64,000 nt of DNA from Luteolibacter flavescens (lineage in GTDB: Bacteria > Verrucomicrobiota > Verrucomicrobiia > Verrucomicrobiales > Akkermansiaceae), in contig NZ_JAPDDS010000005.1 of the NCBI RefSeq assembly GCF_025950085.1, forward strand, positions 310,001-374,000, read 5' to 3'. Below are positions 45,277 through 52,804 of this stretch, piece after piece. The notes below the pieces were generated by a model. It made no database searches. It saw only the letters and a program-made list of their open reading frames with translations, and was not told where the DNA came from. The stretch's first letter is position 1. Every line of letters starts with the position of its first letter. Made by a program: the position numbers and the translations under genes.

Positions 45277-45633
45277 GAGCTGGACGCTGCTTGGGTGGCC
45301 CTTGCGGGCGCGGAAGTAAAGGGAGCCGCAGGGACGGCTTCAACCCTTATTCGCGGCCTCGAAATCAATGCTTCGGGGCAAAAAAGAGCCGCCGGGGAGC
45401 ACCCACTCCCCGGCGGCCAAGTTCGTCAACCCCGGCAGGCAAGCCTGCCAGAAGCTGACAACTGCTGTTCACCCTTACATGAAAACTGCACTCGCGCGCG
45501 GTTTTCAATGGGCTCTGACCTGCGGGGGAGGGATTCGTTCAAAGGTTTCCCGGAAAATTTTCCCGCGCGAATATCCGCGTCGGATGGAAAAGCGCTCTTG
45601 TCGCGGGGCGGGCAAGTCGCCATCGCTCGCGGC
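45277..45633. other. Gene-free divergent region between the PpiD-like gene and rsmA
   Basis: 357 bases. It must hold promoters for both flanking genes. It contains a GGCAGGC-AA-GCCTGCC hairpin at 45434-45449 and a strong terminator-like hairpin reading leftwards at 45380-45417. No open frame with protein-like character is visible. Confidence 0.55.
45380..45417 (-). terminator. Strong orphan terminator on the minus strand
   Basis: A perfect 12-bp stem, GCCGCCGGGGAG / CTCCCCGGCGGC, with a 6-base loop. On the minus strand it is followed by TC and a run of six T (A-run at 45380-45385). It would stop transcripts moving left before they reach the PpiD-like gene, whose start is about 100 bases further. 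No gene on the minus strand lies to its right. Confidence 0.75.
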
Positions 45634-46965
45634 GTGACGGGAAGTGAGATCCGCGATGCCCTGGAGACCGCCGGGGTGATGCCCAGCCGCCAGCTTGGCC
45701 AGAATTTCCTCTGCGATCCGAACATGGCTCGCTGGATCACCGAGCAGCTCGATGCCGGGCCGGACGACGCCATCGTGGAGGTGGGTCCGGGGACCGGCGC
45801 GCTCACGGAGCACCTCGTCGGACGCGTCCGGCGCATCGTGCTGGTGGAGTTCGACTCGCGGCTGGCCGCCTATCTCAAGGCGCGCTTTGCTAATGAGCCC
45901 AGCGTGGAGGTGCATCATGCCGACGGTGCGAAATTCGACATCCGCTCGCTCTGGAAGCACCGGCCGCTGAAGTTCCTGGGGAATCTGCCGTACTCCTCCG
46001 GCGGGGCGATCCTGCGGAATTTCCTGTCCCGGCCAAATCCCTTCGAGCGCGCGGTGGTGATGCTCCAGAAGGAAGTCATCGAGCGTCTCGCCGCGGGTCC
46101 GCGCACGAAGGAGTATGGCGTGCTGACCCTGCGCGTGCAGAGCGAGTGGCAGGTGAAGCCGCTCCGCACGGTGCCGCCGGAAGCCTTTCATCCCCGGCCG
46201 CAGATCGACTCCTCGGTGGCGCTGATGCTGCCGCGCGGGAAGGAATTCCCGGCCTACGATGCGCGGCGCTTTGACGAGATGATCCGCCGCGGATTTGCCC
46301 AGCGCCGCAAGCAGATGGGACGGCAGATGCCGGAGAATCCGCCGTGGGAGGAAGTGCATGCCAGCCTCGGGGTGCTGCCGACCGCTCGTGCCGAGGAGCT
46401 GTCGCTGGTCCAGTGGATCGAGCTGGCGCGCGTGTATGATGATCATCCGCTGCGCGACGTGCCGCAGCGGGGGGAGGAAATCTTCGACGTGGTGGACGAG
46501 GCGGATCAGGTCACCGGCCAGGCGACCCGGCGGGAGGTGCATGAAAAAGGCCTGCTCCATCGCGCCGTCCACGTCTTCGCCGTGAATCGCCACGGCGAGC
46601 TACTTTTGCAAAAGCGCTCGCGTTTCAAGGACGCGCACCCGGGCGTATGGGACTCCAGCGTCTCGGGCCATCTGGACTCCGGCGAGGACTACGAGACCGC
46701 CGCGATCCGCGAACTGGAGGAGGAAATGGGCATCACCGGCGTGCCGATCCAGGAAGTCGGCAAGATCGGCCCGTGTGACGCAACCGGTTGGGAACACGTG
46801 CGGCTCTACCTTTGCCGCTGGGATGGCTCGCCGCGATTCCCCTGCGCCGAGGTCGAGGCCTCGATGTGGATGAAGCCGGACGAGCTGGACCAGTGGATCG
46901 CCGCGCGACCAGAGGATTTCGCCAGTGGCTTCCTCGAATGCTGGAAACTTTCGCGCGGAAGGTAA
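45634..46965 (+). CDS. rsmA: RsmA (KsgA) 16S rRNA dimethyltransferase fused to a Nudix hydrolase
   Basis: 443 residues, start GTG at 45634 giving MTGSEIRDALETAGVMPSRQ. Residues 1-270 are RsmA, which dimethylates two adenines near the 3' end of 16S rRNA: SRQLGQNFLCD, SAM site VEVGPGTGALTEHL and catalytic FLGNLPYSSGG. Residues about 285-443 are a Nudix domain: EIFDVVDEADQVTG, then HLDSGEDYETAAIRELEEEM, which fits the Nudix box GX5EX7REUXEEXGU. The domain resembles the IPP-isomerase-like Nudix group. There is no stop or frameshift between the two parts. Typical RsmA has about 270 residues. Confidence 0.93.
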   Translation: MTGSEIRDALETAGVMPSRQLGQNFLCDPNMARWITEQLDAGPDDAIVEVGPGTGALTEHLVGRVRRIVLVEFDSRLAAYLKARFANEPSVEVHHADGAKFDIRSLWKHRPLKFLGNLPYSSGGAILRNFLSRPNPFERAVVMLQKEVIERLAAGPRTKEYGVLTLRVQSEWQVKPLRTVPPEAFHPRPQIDSSVALMLPRGKEFPAYDARRFDEMIRRGFAQRRKQMGRQMPENPPWEEVHASLGVLPTARAEELSLVQWIELARVYDDHPLRDVPQRGEEIFDVVDEADQVTGQATRREVHEKGLLHRAVHVFAVNRHGELLLQKRSRFKDAHPGVWDSSVSGHLDSGEDYETAAIRELEEEMGITGVPIQEVGKIGPCDATGWEHVRLYLCRWDGSPRFPCAEVEASMWMKPDELDQWIAARPEDFASGFLECWKLSRGR

Positions 46966-47059
46966 TTTGCAATGCTGGAATGTTTTTATAATAAGCTTGT
47001 TTTGAGGGGTTGATATTTTAATCTCGGGACGCTCCCCGCAATGTTCACCTGTCCCCAAG

Positions 47060-47506
47060 ATGAAACCAGCCAACCTCGTCGGGTCCCGCCGGACGCGTTT
47101 CCGGTATTGCCATGCTGAAGATATAAGCCGTTCCCGTGGCATGACCCTCATCGAGCTCACCGTGGTCATCCTGGTGTTGCTCTCCCTCATCGGCGTCCTC
47201 TTCCTCGGCGCGAATGCATGGAAAAACGGGTCGGACCGGGTGCTCTGCATCCTGAACCTGCAATCGGTCCAGAAGGGTGTCCGCAGCTACTCGAATCTCA
47301 ATGGCCGCGCTCCCGGCGAAACGGTGCCCGGCTTGCAGTCGGAAGTGATCGGCCTGGGCCGCTTCGTCGAGGCGATGCCCGAGTGTCCCGCCCAGGGCAG
47401 CTATACCACGACCGGCGATACGATCCCGATGCTCGGCAGCCTTTACCTCGAGTGCTCGCTAGGCACGTCCGGCTCGCATGTGCCCGCAAACGCGGAGGAT
47501 TGGTAA
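47060..47506 (+). CDS. Type II secretion/type IV-like pseudopilin
   Basis: 148 residues. An unusually long basic leader of about 27 residues precedes the prepilin peptidase site RG-MTLIELTVVILVL with Glu5 of the mature protein, followed by a single hydrophobic helix. The rest is a soluble globular domain with four Cys, two of which could pair (CILNLQ and MPECPAQG). Such pseudopilins are abundant in this phylum. No secretion ATPase is nearby, so its machine is encoded elsewhere. Confidence 0.85.
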   Translation: MKPANLVGSRRTRFRYCHAEDISRSRGMTLIELTVVILVLLSLIGVLFLGANAWKNGSDRVLCILNLQSVQKGVRSYSNLNGRAPGETVPGLQSEVIGLGRFVEAMPECPAQGSYTTTGDTIPMLGSLYLECSLGTSGSHVPANAEDW

Positions 47507-47585
47507 AGTGGTTGGTTAAGAGGCAGGCCGGATTTCCCGGATTGCAGGATCGCCGGTTTCGGTGGAGTGTCGCCGCCGTGATTCC

Positions 47586-48818
47586 ATGAGCGCGGCCTCC
47601 AGTCCCTACGAAAGCCAGGCCCGGTTGTGGCTGGTGGCATTCGGCGTGTCCGCGCTGGTCAATCTGATCGCGCTGGCAGTGATCGGTTTCTGGGTGCTGG
47701 CGAAGATCGCGCTGCAGACCCCGCTGCCGGTGGCCGCGACGGCTGCGCCGGAGGAATCGGTGAAGGTGATCGTTCCCGAAATGATCGCCAGTCTGGCCGG
47801 TCAGCCGTTGCCGGAGGTGGCGCCCGCCCCGCCGCCTCCGCCGCCCGCCCAGCAGTATGCACGGACCTCGCCGGATCAGGCGGAGGTCGTGCCGGAGCGG
47901 CCGGACTTCATGGGGGAGCGGAACACGCAGGCCACCAGCGATAACGTGCCGGACGCCGCCGCGCCGGACCAGATCGCGCAAAAGGGCCGCGAGCCGATCG
48001 ACGAGAACGAGGTGGAGACCACCCAGAGCAATTATCAGGACGGCGACCTCGCTCATGACCGCATCAATCGCAGCATGCGGACGCCCATGCCGGAGCAGGC
48101 CTCGACTCCGCCTGTCCCGCCCACGCCTCCGGCCCCTGCGGCCGAGGTGCCTCCCGTCCCGCCAAGTCCCACCGACACTCCGAATACCGAGCCGCCGGCG
48201 GAGACCGCGAAGCTCGACGGCACCAGCGACTCCGAGGAGAAGCCCGCCGAGGCGACCCGCGAGCGTTTCGCGGAAGGTCCCTTGCCCGTGGAGCGCCGGG
48301 TGAAGGAGGCGAAGCCGGAGGATGAAACCAAGCCCGCCCAGCCGGAGCGCCGCGCCGATGGCCAGAAGCCCGAGGAAAAGGCCGTGGCCGAGCAGCCGAA
48401 GCCACCCGCCGCGAGCGCGAATGCGAATCCGAATGCCCCTGGCTTCCGCGGGAACCAGAAGAAGACCAAGCTGGTCGGCTCGATCAACCGCACCGGTCGC
48501 TCCGCGCTGAATGTGGAGGATTCCGTGCTCGGCCGCTATCACGCCGCCGTCAGCCGCGCGGTGGAGAAGGAGTGGCAGCTCAATTGCCTCCGCAACCGCG
48601 ACTTCATCACGCCCGGGATGCTCACCATGAGCTTCACGCTCGATGCGAAGGGGAAGGTCCGCGAGATCCGCGTCGATGAGGCGCTGCAGGTCGGCGCGAT
48701 CCCGAAGGGCTTCACCCTCAATGCCATCAATGACGCCGAGATCCCCGCGATGCCGGCCGACCTGAAGAAGCAGCTCAATGGCGAGCCGCTCGAACTCCTC
48801 TACCGTTTCAGTTTCTAA
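47586..48818 (+). CDS. TonB/TolA-like periplasm-spanning protein
   Basis: 410 residues. One N-terminal membrane helix (LWLVAFGVSALVNLIALAVI), a long Pro/Glu/Ala/Lys-rich linker (PAPPPPPPAQQY, VPPTPPAPAAEVPPVPPSPT-type stretches), and a C-terminal TonB/TolA-like domain (YHAAVSRAVEKEWQLNCLRN, TMSFTLDAKGKVREIRV). It lies directly upstream of exbB and exbD (3 bases to exbB). Together they would form a proton-driven energy transducer to the outer membrane. Whether its target is a TonB-dependent receptor or a Tol-type envelope role cannot be told. Confidence 0.87.
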   Translation: MSAASSPYESQARLWLVAFGVSALVNLIALAVIGFWVLAKIALQTPLPVAATAAPEESVKVIVPEMIASLAGQPLPEVAPAPPPPPPAQQYARTSPDQAEVVPERPDFMGERNTQATSDNVPDAAAPDQIAQKGREPIDENEVETTQSNYQDGDLAHDRINRSMRTPMPEQASTPPVPPTPPAPAAEVPPVPPSPTDTPNTEPPAETAKLDGTSDSEEKPAEATRERFAEGPLPVERRVKEAKPEDETKPAQPERRADGQKPEEKAVAEQPKPPAASANANPNAPGFRGNQKKTKLVGSINRTGRSALNVEDSVLGRYHAAVSRAVEKEWQLNCLRNRDFITPGMLTMSFTLDAKGKVREIRVDEALQVGAIPKGFTLNAINDAEIPAMPADLKKQLNGEPLELLYRFSF

Positions 48819-48821
48819 TTC

Positions 48822-49544
48822 ATGTCCTTTTCCTTGTTCCTCGCCGCCACTGCCACCACCGCCGACGCTGCGGAAAAGAGTGCCGTGGAGAAGCTCTGGC
48901 AGTTCTTCGCCGATGGCGGCTACTGCATGATCCTGCTGCTGCTATGCTCCTTCGTCATGGTGGCTTCGATTTTCTTCAAGATCCTCTCGCTGCGCCGCTC
49001 GCTCATCGTGCCCGCCGGGCTGGAGAAGAAGCTGCGCGAGTACGAGCATCACCACGAGGCGAGCCCCGGGCTCTTCGATGAGATCAAGGAGGGCCGCACG
49101 CCGCTGGCCCGTCTTTGCGGAGTCGCCCTCCGCCATCGCGGCGAGACCCGCGAGCAGATCACGGATGCCGTCCAGGCGTCCGCCCGCGAGGAGGTGCTGC
49201 GGCTGCATGCGGGCATGTCTTCCATCGACGTGATTGTCAGCCTGGCCCCGCTGCTGGGTCTCCTCGGCATGGCGAGCGGTCTGGTCGTCATGTTCGGCGG
49301 TCTCGGCGAAAGCCCGGATCCCACGCTGGTCTCGCGCGGCATCAGCGAGGCGCTGAATACCACGGTCTTCGGCCTCGGCCTGGCGGTCCCGGCCATCGTC
49401 GCCCACGCGATTTTCCTCCGCCGCATCGACATGTTCGTGGCCCGTCTGGAGGGCCTGCTCGCAGGCTTCGCCCGCACTTGTGAGAAGGCCCCGTCCTCGA
49501 CGGCCCGCCCGTCCTCGATGCCCGCCGCGCAAGCCCACGCCTGA
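48822..49544 (+). CDS. ExbB/TolQ/MotA family proton channel
   Basis: 240 residues with three membrane helices: near 35-55 (MILLLLCSFVMVASIFF), near 145-165 (LAPLLGLLGMASGLVVMF) and near 180-200 (FGLGLAVPAIVAHAIFL). The family signature ISEALNTTVFGLGLAVPAIV is intact, with the conserved Thr. The charged cytoplasmic loop lies between helices 1 and 2. The C-terminal 25 residues are Ser/Pro/Ala-rich. It forms the stator with the exbD product. Confidence 0.93.
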   Translation: MSFSLFLAATATTADAAEKSAVEKLWQFFADGGYCMILLLLCSFVMVASIFFKILSLRRSLIVPAGLEKKLREYEHHHEASPGLFDEIKEGRTPLARLCGVALRHRGETREQITDAVQASAREEVLRLHAGMSSIDVIVSLAPLLGLLGMASGLVVMFGGLGESPDPTLVSRGISEALNTTVFGLGLAVPAIVAHAIFLRRIDMFVARLEGLLAGFARTCEKAPSSTARPSSMPAAQAHA

Positions 49545-49557
49545 TCCGCCGGCCGCC

Positions 49558-49998
49558 ATGCGATTCGAACAGCCCGTCCGCAAGTCCCGTGGGGTCCCGG
49601 TGGTCCCCATGATCGACCTGCTTTTCGTCATCCTCATCTTCCTGGTGGTCTCGACCACCTTCAAGAAGCCGCGCAGCGTGCTCCCCATCGAGCTGCCCAC
49701 CTTGAAGGAGATCACCGGCTCCGAGGTCGTGGATTCCCGCTCCGTCCTCTCGCTCGACAAGGAAGGGAAGATCACCCTCGACGCCGTGGCCGTGCCGGAC
49801 GTGCTGCTGCTGGACTCCTACCTGAAGGCCTTCACGAAGGAGAATCCCGGCCGCAAGCTGGAGCTGGAGGCGGACAAGCAGGTGCCACTGGAGAAATTGC
49901 TCGGCGTGTGGGACGCGTTGACCCGCGCGGGCATCGCGATTAAGGACGTGCCCGCCCGCATCCGCCTGCCGCAGGATGCGGAGAGTCCCTCGCAATGA
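49558..49998 (+). CDS. ExbD/TolR family protein
   Basis: 146 residues. One N-terminal membrane helix (VPMIDLLFVILIFLVVSTTF) with the proton-carrying Asp20, then a periplasmic domain. ATG at 49558, 13 bases after exbB. The last four bases (ATGA) overlap the deformylase start, so the two are translationally coupled. Confidence 0.93.
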   Translation: MRFEQPVRKSRGVPVVPMIDLLFVILIFLVVSTTFKKPRSVLPIELPTLKEITGSEVVDSRSVLSLDKEGKITLDAVAVPDVLLLDSYLKAFTKENPGRKLELEADKQVPLEKLLGVWDALTRAGIAIKDVPARIRLPQDAESPSQ

Positions 49999-50543
49999 TC
50001 CTCGATATCGTCCAATACGGGCATCCCGTCCTCCGCGAACGCTGCAAGCCTGTCGAAAAGGTCGATGACGACCTGCGCAAGCTCGCCGCCGACATGCTCG
50101 AAACCATGTACCACGCCAATGGCGTCGGGCTGGCCGCGCCGCAGATCGGCCTCGCCATCCGCCTCGCCGTCGTCGATGTGGCGCATGATCCCGAGTGTAT
50201 CACCTTCCTGAAGGTCGCCGGGGAAGACGCTCCGCTGGAGTCCATCATGCCGCTGACCTTCATCAATCCCGAGCTGGAATTCACCGGCCCGAAGGAGAAG
50301 GACACCGAGGGCTGCCTGAGCATCCATGACGTGCGCGCCGACGTCAGCCGGCCCTCCGCGCTGAAGGCGAAGCTGCCACAACTCGACGGCACCGTGCTGG
50401 AGATAGAGACCGACGGCCTGCTCGCCCGCGCGATCCAGCATGAGACGGATCATCTCAATGGTATCCTTTTCATCGACCGCGTGGCCCCTGCCACGAAGAT
50501 CAGCCTGCGCCGGAAGTTGAGGCGTCTCGCTGCGGACGAATGA
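49995..50543 (+). CDS. def: Peptide deformylase
   Basis: 182 residues. It removes the formyl group from nascent N-termini. Motif 1 GVGLAAPQIG (43-52), motif 2 EGCLSI with metal ligand Cys107, motif 3 QHETDHLNG with His149, catalytic Glu150 and His153. A Pro/Leu insertion near 75-85 (KVAGEDAPLESIMP) is a common type I variation. It is coupled to exbD by a four-base overlap, an unusual neighbour for def. Confidence 0.97.
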   Translation: MILDIVQYGHPVLRERCKPVEKVDDDLRKLAADMLETMYHANGVGLAAPQIGLAIRLAVVDVAHDPECITFLKVAGEDAPLESIMPLTFINPELEFTGPKEKDTEGCLSIHDVRADVSRPSALKAKLPQLDGTVLEIETDGLLARAIQHETDHLNGILFIDRVAPATKISLRRKLRRLAADE

Positions 50544-50633
50544 CATCCGGTGGGGATTGAGGGCTCGACTTTTCGGGAAGCCGAAGCTATCGAATCCCCC
50601 CGATAGCTTGTTTTTCCAACAAAAGTCAGCCCC

Positions 50634-51506
50634 ATGAACAGCAGCCGCGGTATTTTCGAGCCCCAGGAAGGGTTCGCCCCAGCCCCTCCCGCCAAGAGCC
50701 CGTTCGCCGTTTCCGACGATGGTCCGGCCACCAGCCCGTTCGCCATCGTCTCGGAGCCTGAGTCTCCGTTTGCCGCGATGAAGGACGAGCATCCCACCCG
50801 CCTGGCGAATGAGCCGGGGCGTCCGGTGAAGCTCCCCGAGCGCCGTCCTGCCGCGGGTGAGACCCCGGCTGCAGAGGCCCGCTCGCCGTTCGCCGCCGAG
50901 TCTTCGAATCCCTCTCCGTTTGACGCTCCGGCGTCTGCTTCCTCCCCATTTGCCAGCTCCCCTCCGCCCGTGCCTGCTGCATCCGCTTCCTCCAGTCCAT
51001 TCGGCTTCGGTGCCGAGCCCGCCGCCGCTCCTGCGACCACTCCAGCCCCGGCCGCCGTGGCTGCTGCCGCTGCCGCCGCCCTCGCGGAGGTCGCGCCTGC
51101 ACCGGCTCCGGTCGCTGCACCGGCCCCGGTGTCCTCGCCTGCCGCTTCCAGCGACTCCTCCATCGATCTCGACTCCGGCTCGATCCGCCAGCTTGCCCTG
51201 CGCGCCATCTTCGGCGTGGACCGCGAGCTGGGTGCCGAGGAGATGCTCCAGCGTGCGCGTGGCCTTTCCGGCATCCGCCACGTCGCCCGCATTCCGGCCT
51301 CCGAGGTCGCCACGGTCGATGCTTTCAAGAAGATCATCAACAGCCTCGGCTTCCCCGCCGGTCAGGTGAAGCTCGTCGCCGGCAACACGCCGATCGAGTT
51401 CATCCGCGAAGGCAATGTCGTCCTGGCCATCCAGAATGACGGCAGCTTCGCCCCGGGCGTGAAGGAAACGCTCATCATCGTCGCCCGCGAACTGGGCAAG
51501 CTGTAA
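50634..51506 (+). CDS. SPF-repeat protein with possible roadblock-like C-terminus
   Basis: 290 residues, soluble, no signal peptide. The first 170 residues are disordered, rich in Pro/Ala/Ser, and carry at least seven Ser-Pro-Phe repeats (KSPFAVSDDG, TSPFAIVS, ESPFAAMK, RSPFAAES, PSPFDAPA, SSPFASSP, SSPFGFG). The C-terminal 120 residues are compact: IDLDSGSIRQLALRAIFGVD, GLSGIRHVARIPASEV, VVLAIQNDGSFAPGVKETLI. Alpha/beta pattern and the final strand-helix recall roadblock/LC7 (MglB-like) proteins; I am not certain. It lies 19 bases upstream of an MglA-like GTPase. Confidence 0.75.
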   Translation: MNSSRGIFEPQEGFAPAPPAKSPFAVSDDGPATSPFAIVSEPESPFAAMKDEHPTRLANEPGRPVKLPERRPAAGETPAAEARSPFAAESSNPSPFDAPASASSPFASSPPPVPAASASSSPFGFGAEPAAAPATTPAPAAVAAAAAAALAEVAPAPAPVAAPAPVSSPAASSDSSIDLDSGSIRQLALRAIFGVDRELGAEEMLQRARGLSGIRHVARIPASEVATVDAFKKIINSLGFPAGQVKLVAGNTPIEFIREGNVVLAIQNDGSFAPGVKETLIIVARELGKL

Positions 51507-51525
51507 GGCCTGTCGTCCCCCCGGC

Positions 51526-52092
51526 ATGACGGTCCAGCAAAACGGACGTCAGGTTTCCGTGAAGGTCGCCCTCACCGGGGCGGCCGATACGGGGAAGCTT
51601 GCGATCTTGCGAGCCATTGCCGGGCGCAATGGCTCGGCGACCGTCCGCGAGCACTCCATCGGCGCGCTCCACGTCCATCGTGTCGAGTGGACCGAGCCCG
51701 AGACCCTGCCGGACGGCCGCTTCCTGAATGTGGCGGTCCATTCCCTGACCGGGCGCATGGAATACAATGCCGCGGAGGAGCTGCTCGTCCGTGATACGGC
51801 GGGCATCATCTTCGTGGTGGATGTGGATCCAGCGAAATTCCAGGCGACGTGGGACAGCCTCATGCGGCTCTCCGGGAATACGAAGCGGAACGGCTTCGAC
51901 CTCCACTCCGTGAGCCTCGCGATCCAATATCATCGCACGGACCTCATCCCGGACTTCGATCCGGTGAAGCTCGACAAGCGTCTCGGCGTGCCTCCGGGCG
52001 TCATCCCGCGCTTCGTCTCCACCAGCCGCCAGCCCGATGCCGAGGGCCTGGCATTTGACTCCGTGCTGGCGCAGATCAAGGCGAAGCTGTGA
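51526..52092 (+). CDS. Degenerate MglA-like small GTPase
   Basis: 188 residues. It has the layout of the bacterial MglA/Ras-like group: P-loop region at 18-25 (GAADTGKL, Leu in place of Ser/Thr), NVAVHSLTGRMEYNAAEELL where MglA normally has TVPGQ, IIFVVDVDPAKFQATWDSLM, and AIQYHRTDL where NKxD would be. Each nucleotide-binding motif is altered, so GTP binding or hydrolysis may be reduced or lost. It follows the SPF-repeat gene by 19 bases on the same strand. MglA/MglB pairs set cell polarity and motility in other bacteria. Confidence 0.75.
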   Translation: MTVQQNGRQVSVKVALTGAADTGKLAILRAIAGRNGSATVREHSIGALHVHRVEWTEPETLPDGRFLNVAVHSLTGRMEYNAAEELLVRDTAGIIFVVDVDPAKFQATWDSLMRLSGNTKRNGFDLHSVSLAIQYHRTDLIPDFDPVKLDKRLGVPPGVIPRFVSTSRQPDAEGLAFDSVLAQIKAKL

Positions 52093-52114
52093 CGCCGCCA
52101 GCGGCGCGGGGCTC

Positions 52115-52735
52115 TTACTTCGCCTTCAGCAGGCCGCGGCTGCTCCAGACGTAGTTCCAGCCGGAGATCAGCGTCAGCGCCACTGCGGTCCAGAGGGACA
52201 CGTGCATCAGCCAGCCGGTCGGCTTTGACAGGTTAGCCAGCATCCCGGAGAGGCCGCCATCGCTGCCGCGGAAGGTGAGCCACACGAGGCCATTGATGCA
52301 GTAGGTGAGCTGGAAGGTGGTCTTCCATTTCCCCAGCTTGTCCGCGGCCAGCACTTGCCCTGCTTCCACGGCGATCTGGCGCAGCCCGGTGACGAGGAAT
52401 TCACGCGCGATGATCAGCGCCGTGACCCACACCGGGCAGTGGTAGCCGCCTACCGGTTGGGCTGAAAAATACACGAAGGCCGCGCACACCAGGATCTTGT
52501 CCGCCAGCGGGTCGAGCAGTTTTCCCAGCGGCGTGACCAGGCCGAGCTTCCGCGCGAGGTAGCCATCCAGCCAGTCCGTGGCGGCGGCGACGGAGAAGGT
52601 GACCAGTGCGATGATGTGGCCTGTGGAGCCCGGGAAGCCCACGGCAATCACGAAGACTGCCGTCAGGAAAAGGCGGGACAGGGTGATCGCATTGGGCAGG
52701 TTCACGGCCGGAATGTGGGGAATGCATGGCAGCAT
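52115..52735 (-). CDS. pgsA: CDP-diacylglycerol-glycerol-3-phosphate 3-phosphatidyltransferase
   Basis: 206 residues, membrane enzyme of phosphatidylglycerol synthesis. The CDP-alcohol transferase motif DGX2ARX8GX3DX3D is read as DGYLARKLGLVTPLGKLLDP followed by LADK. Membrane helices flank it (ITLSRLFLTAVFVIAVGFP, VWVTALIIAREFLVTGLRQI). Start at 52735. It converges with the MglA-like gene and diverges from gnd. Confidence 0.93.
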   Translation of the reverse strand: MLPCIPHIPAVNLPNAITLSRLFLTAVFVIAVGFPGSTGHIIALVTFSVAAATDWLDGYLARKLGLVTPLGKLLDPLADKILVCAAFVYFSAQPVGGYHCPVWVTALIIAREFLVTGLRQIAVEAGQVLAADKLGKWKTTFQLTYCINGLVWLTFRGSDGGLSGMLANLSKPTGWLMHVSLWTAVALTLISGWNYVWSSRGLLKAK

Positions 52736-52804
52736 GGCAACAAGGGGTTGCACCAAGCCTTCCTGTTCCCTACACGGCGCTCGTTTCCCGAACCGTTCAA
52801 GATC

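Noticed and set aside
45388-45600. Possible SRP RNA, 6S RNA or tmRNA next to the orphan terminator
   Set aside because: I looked for the conserved SRP GGAAGGAAGCAGC-like loop and a tmRNA tRNA-like end and found neither. The small-RNA idea is kept only as a finding.
50640-51180. Repeats coding Ser-Pro-Phe as a DNA repeat array
   Set aside because: Spacing between the SPF units is irregular and codons vary, so it is a protein-level motif only.
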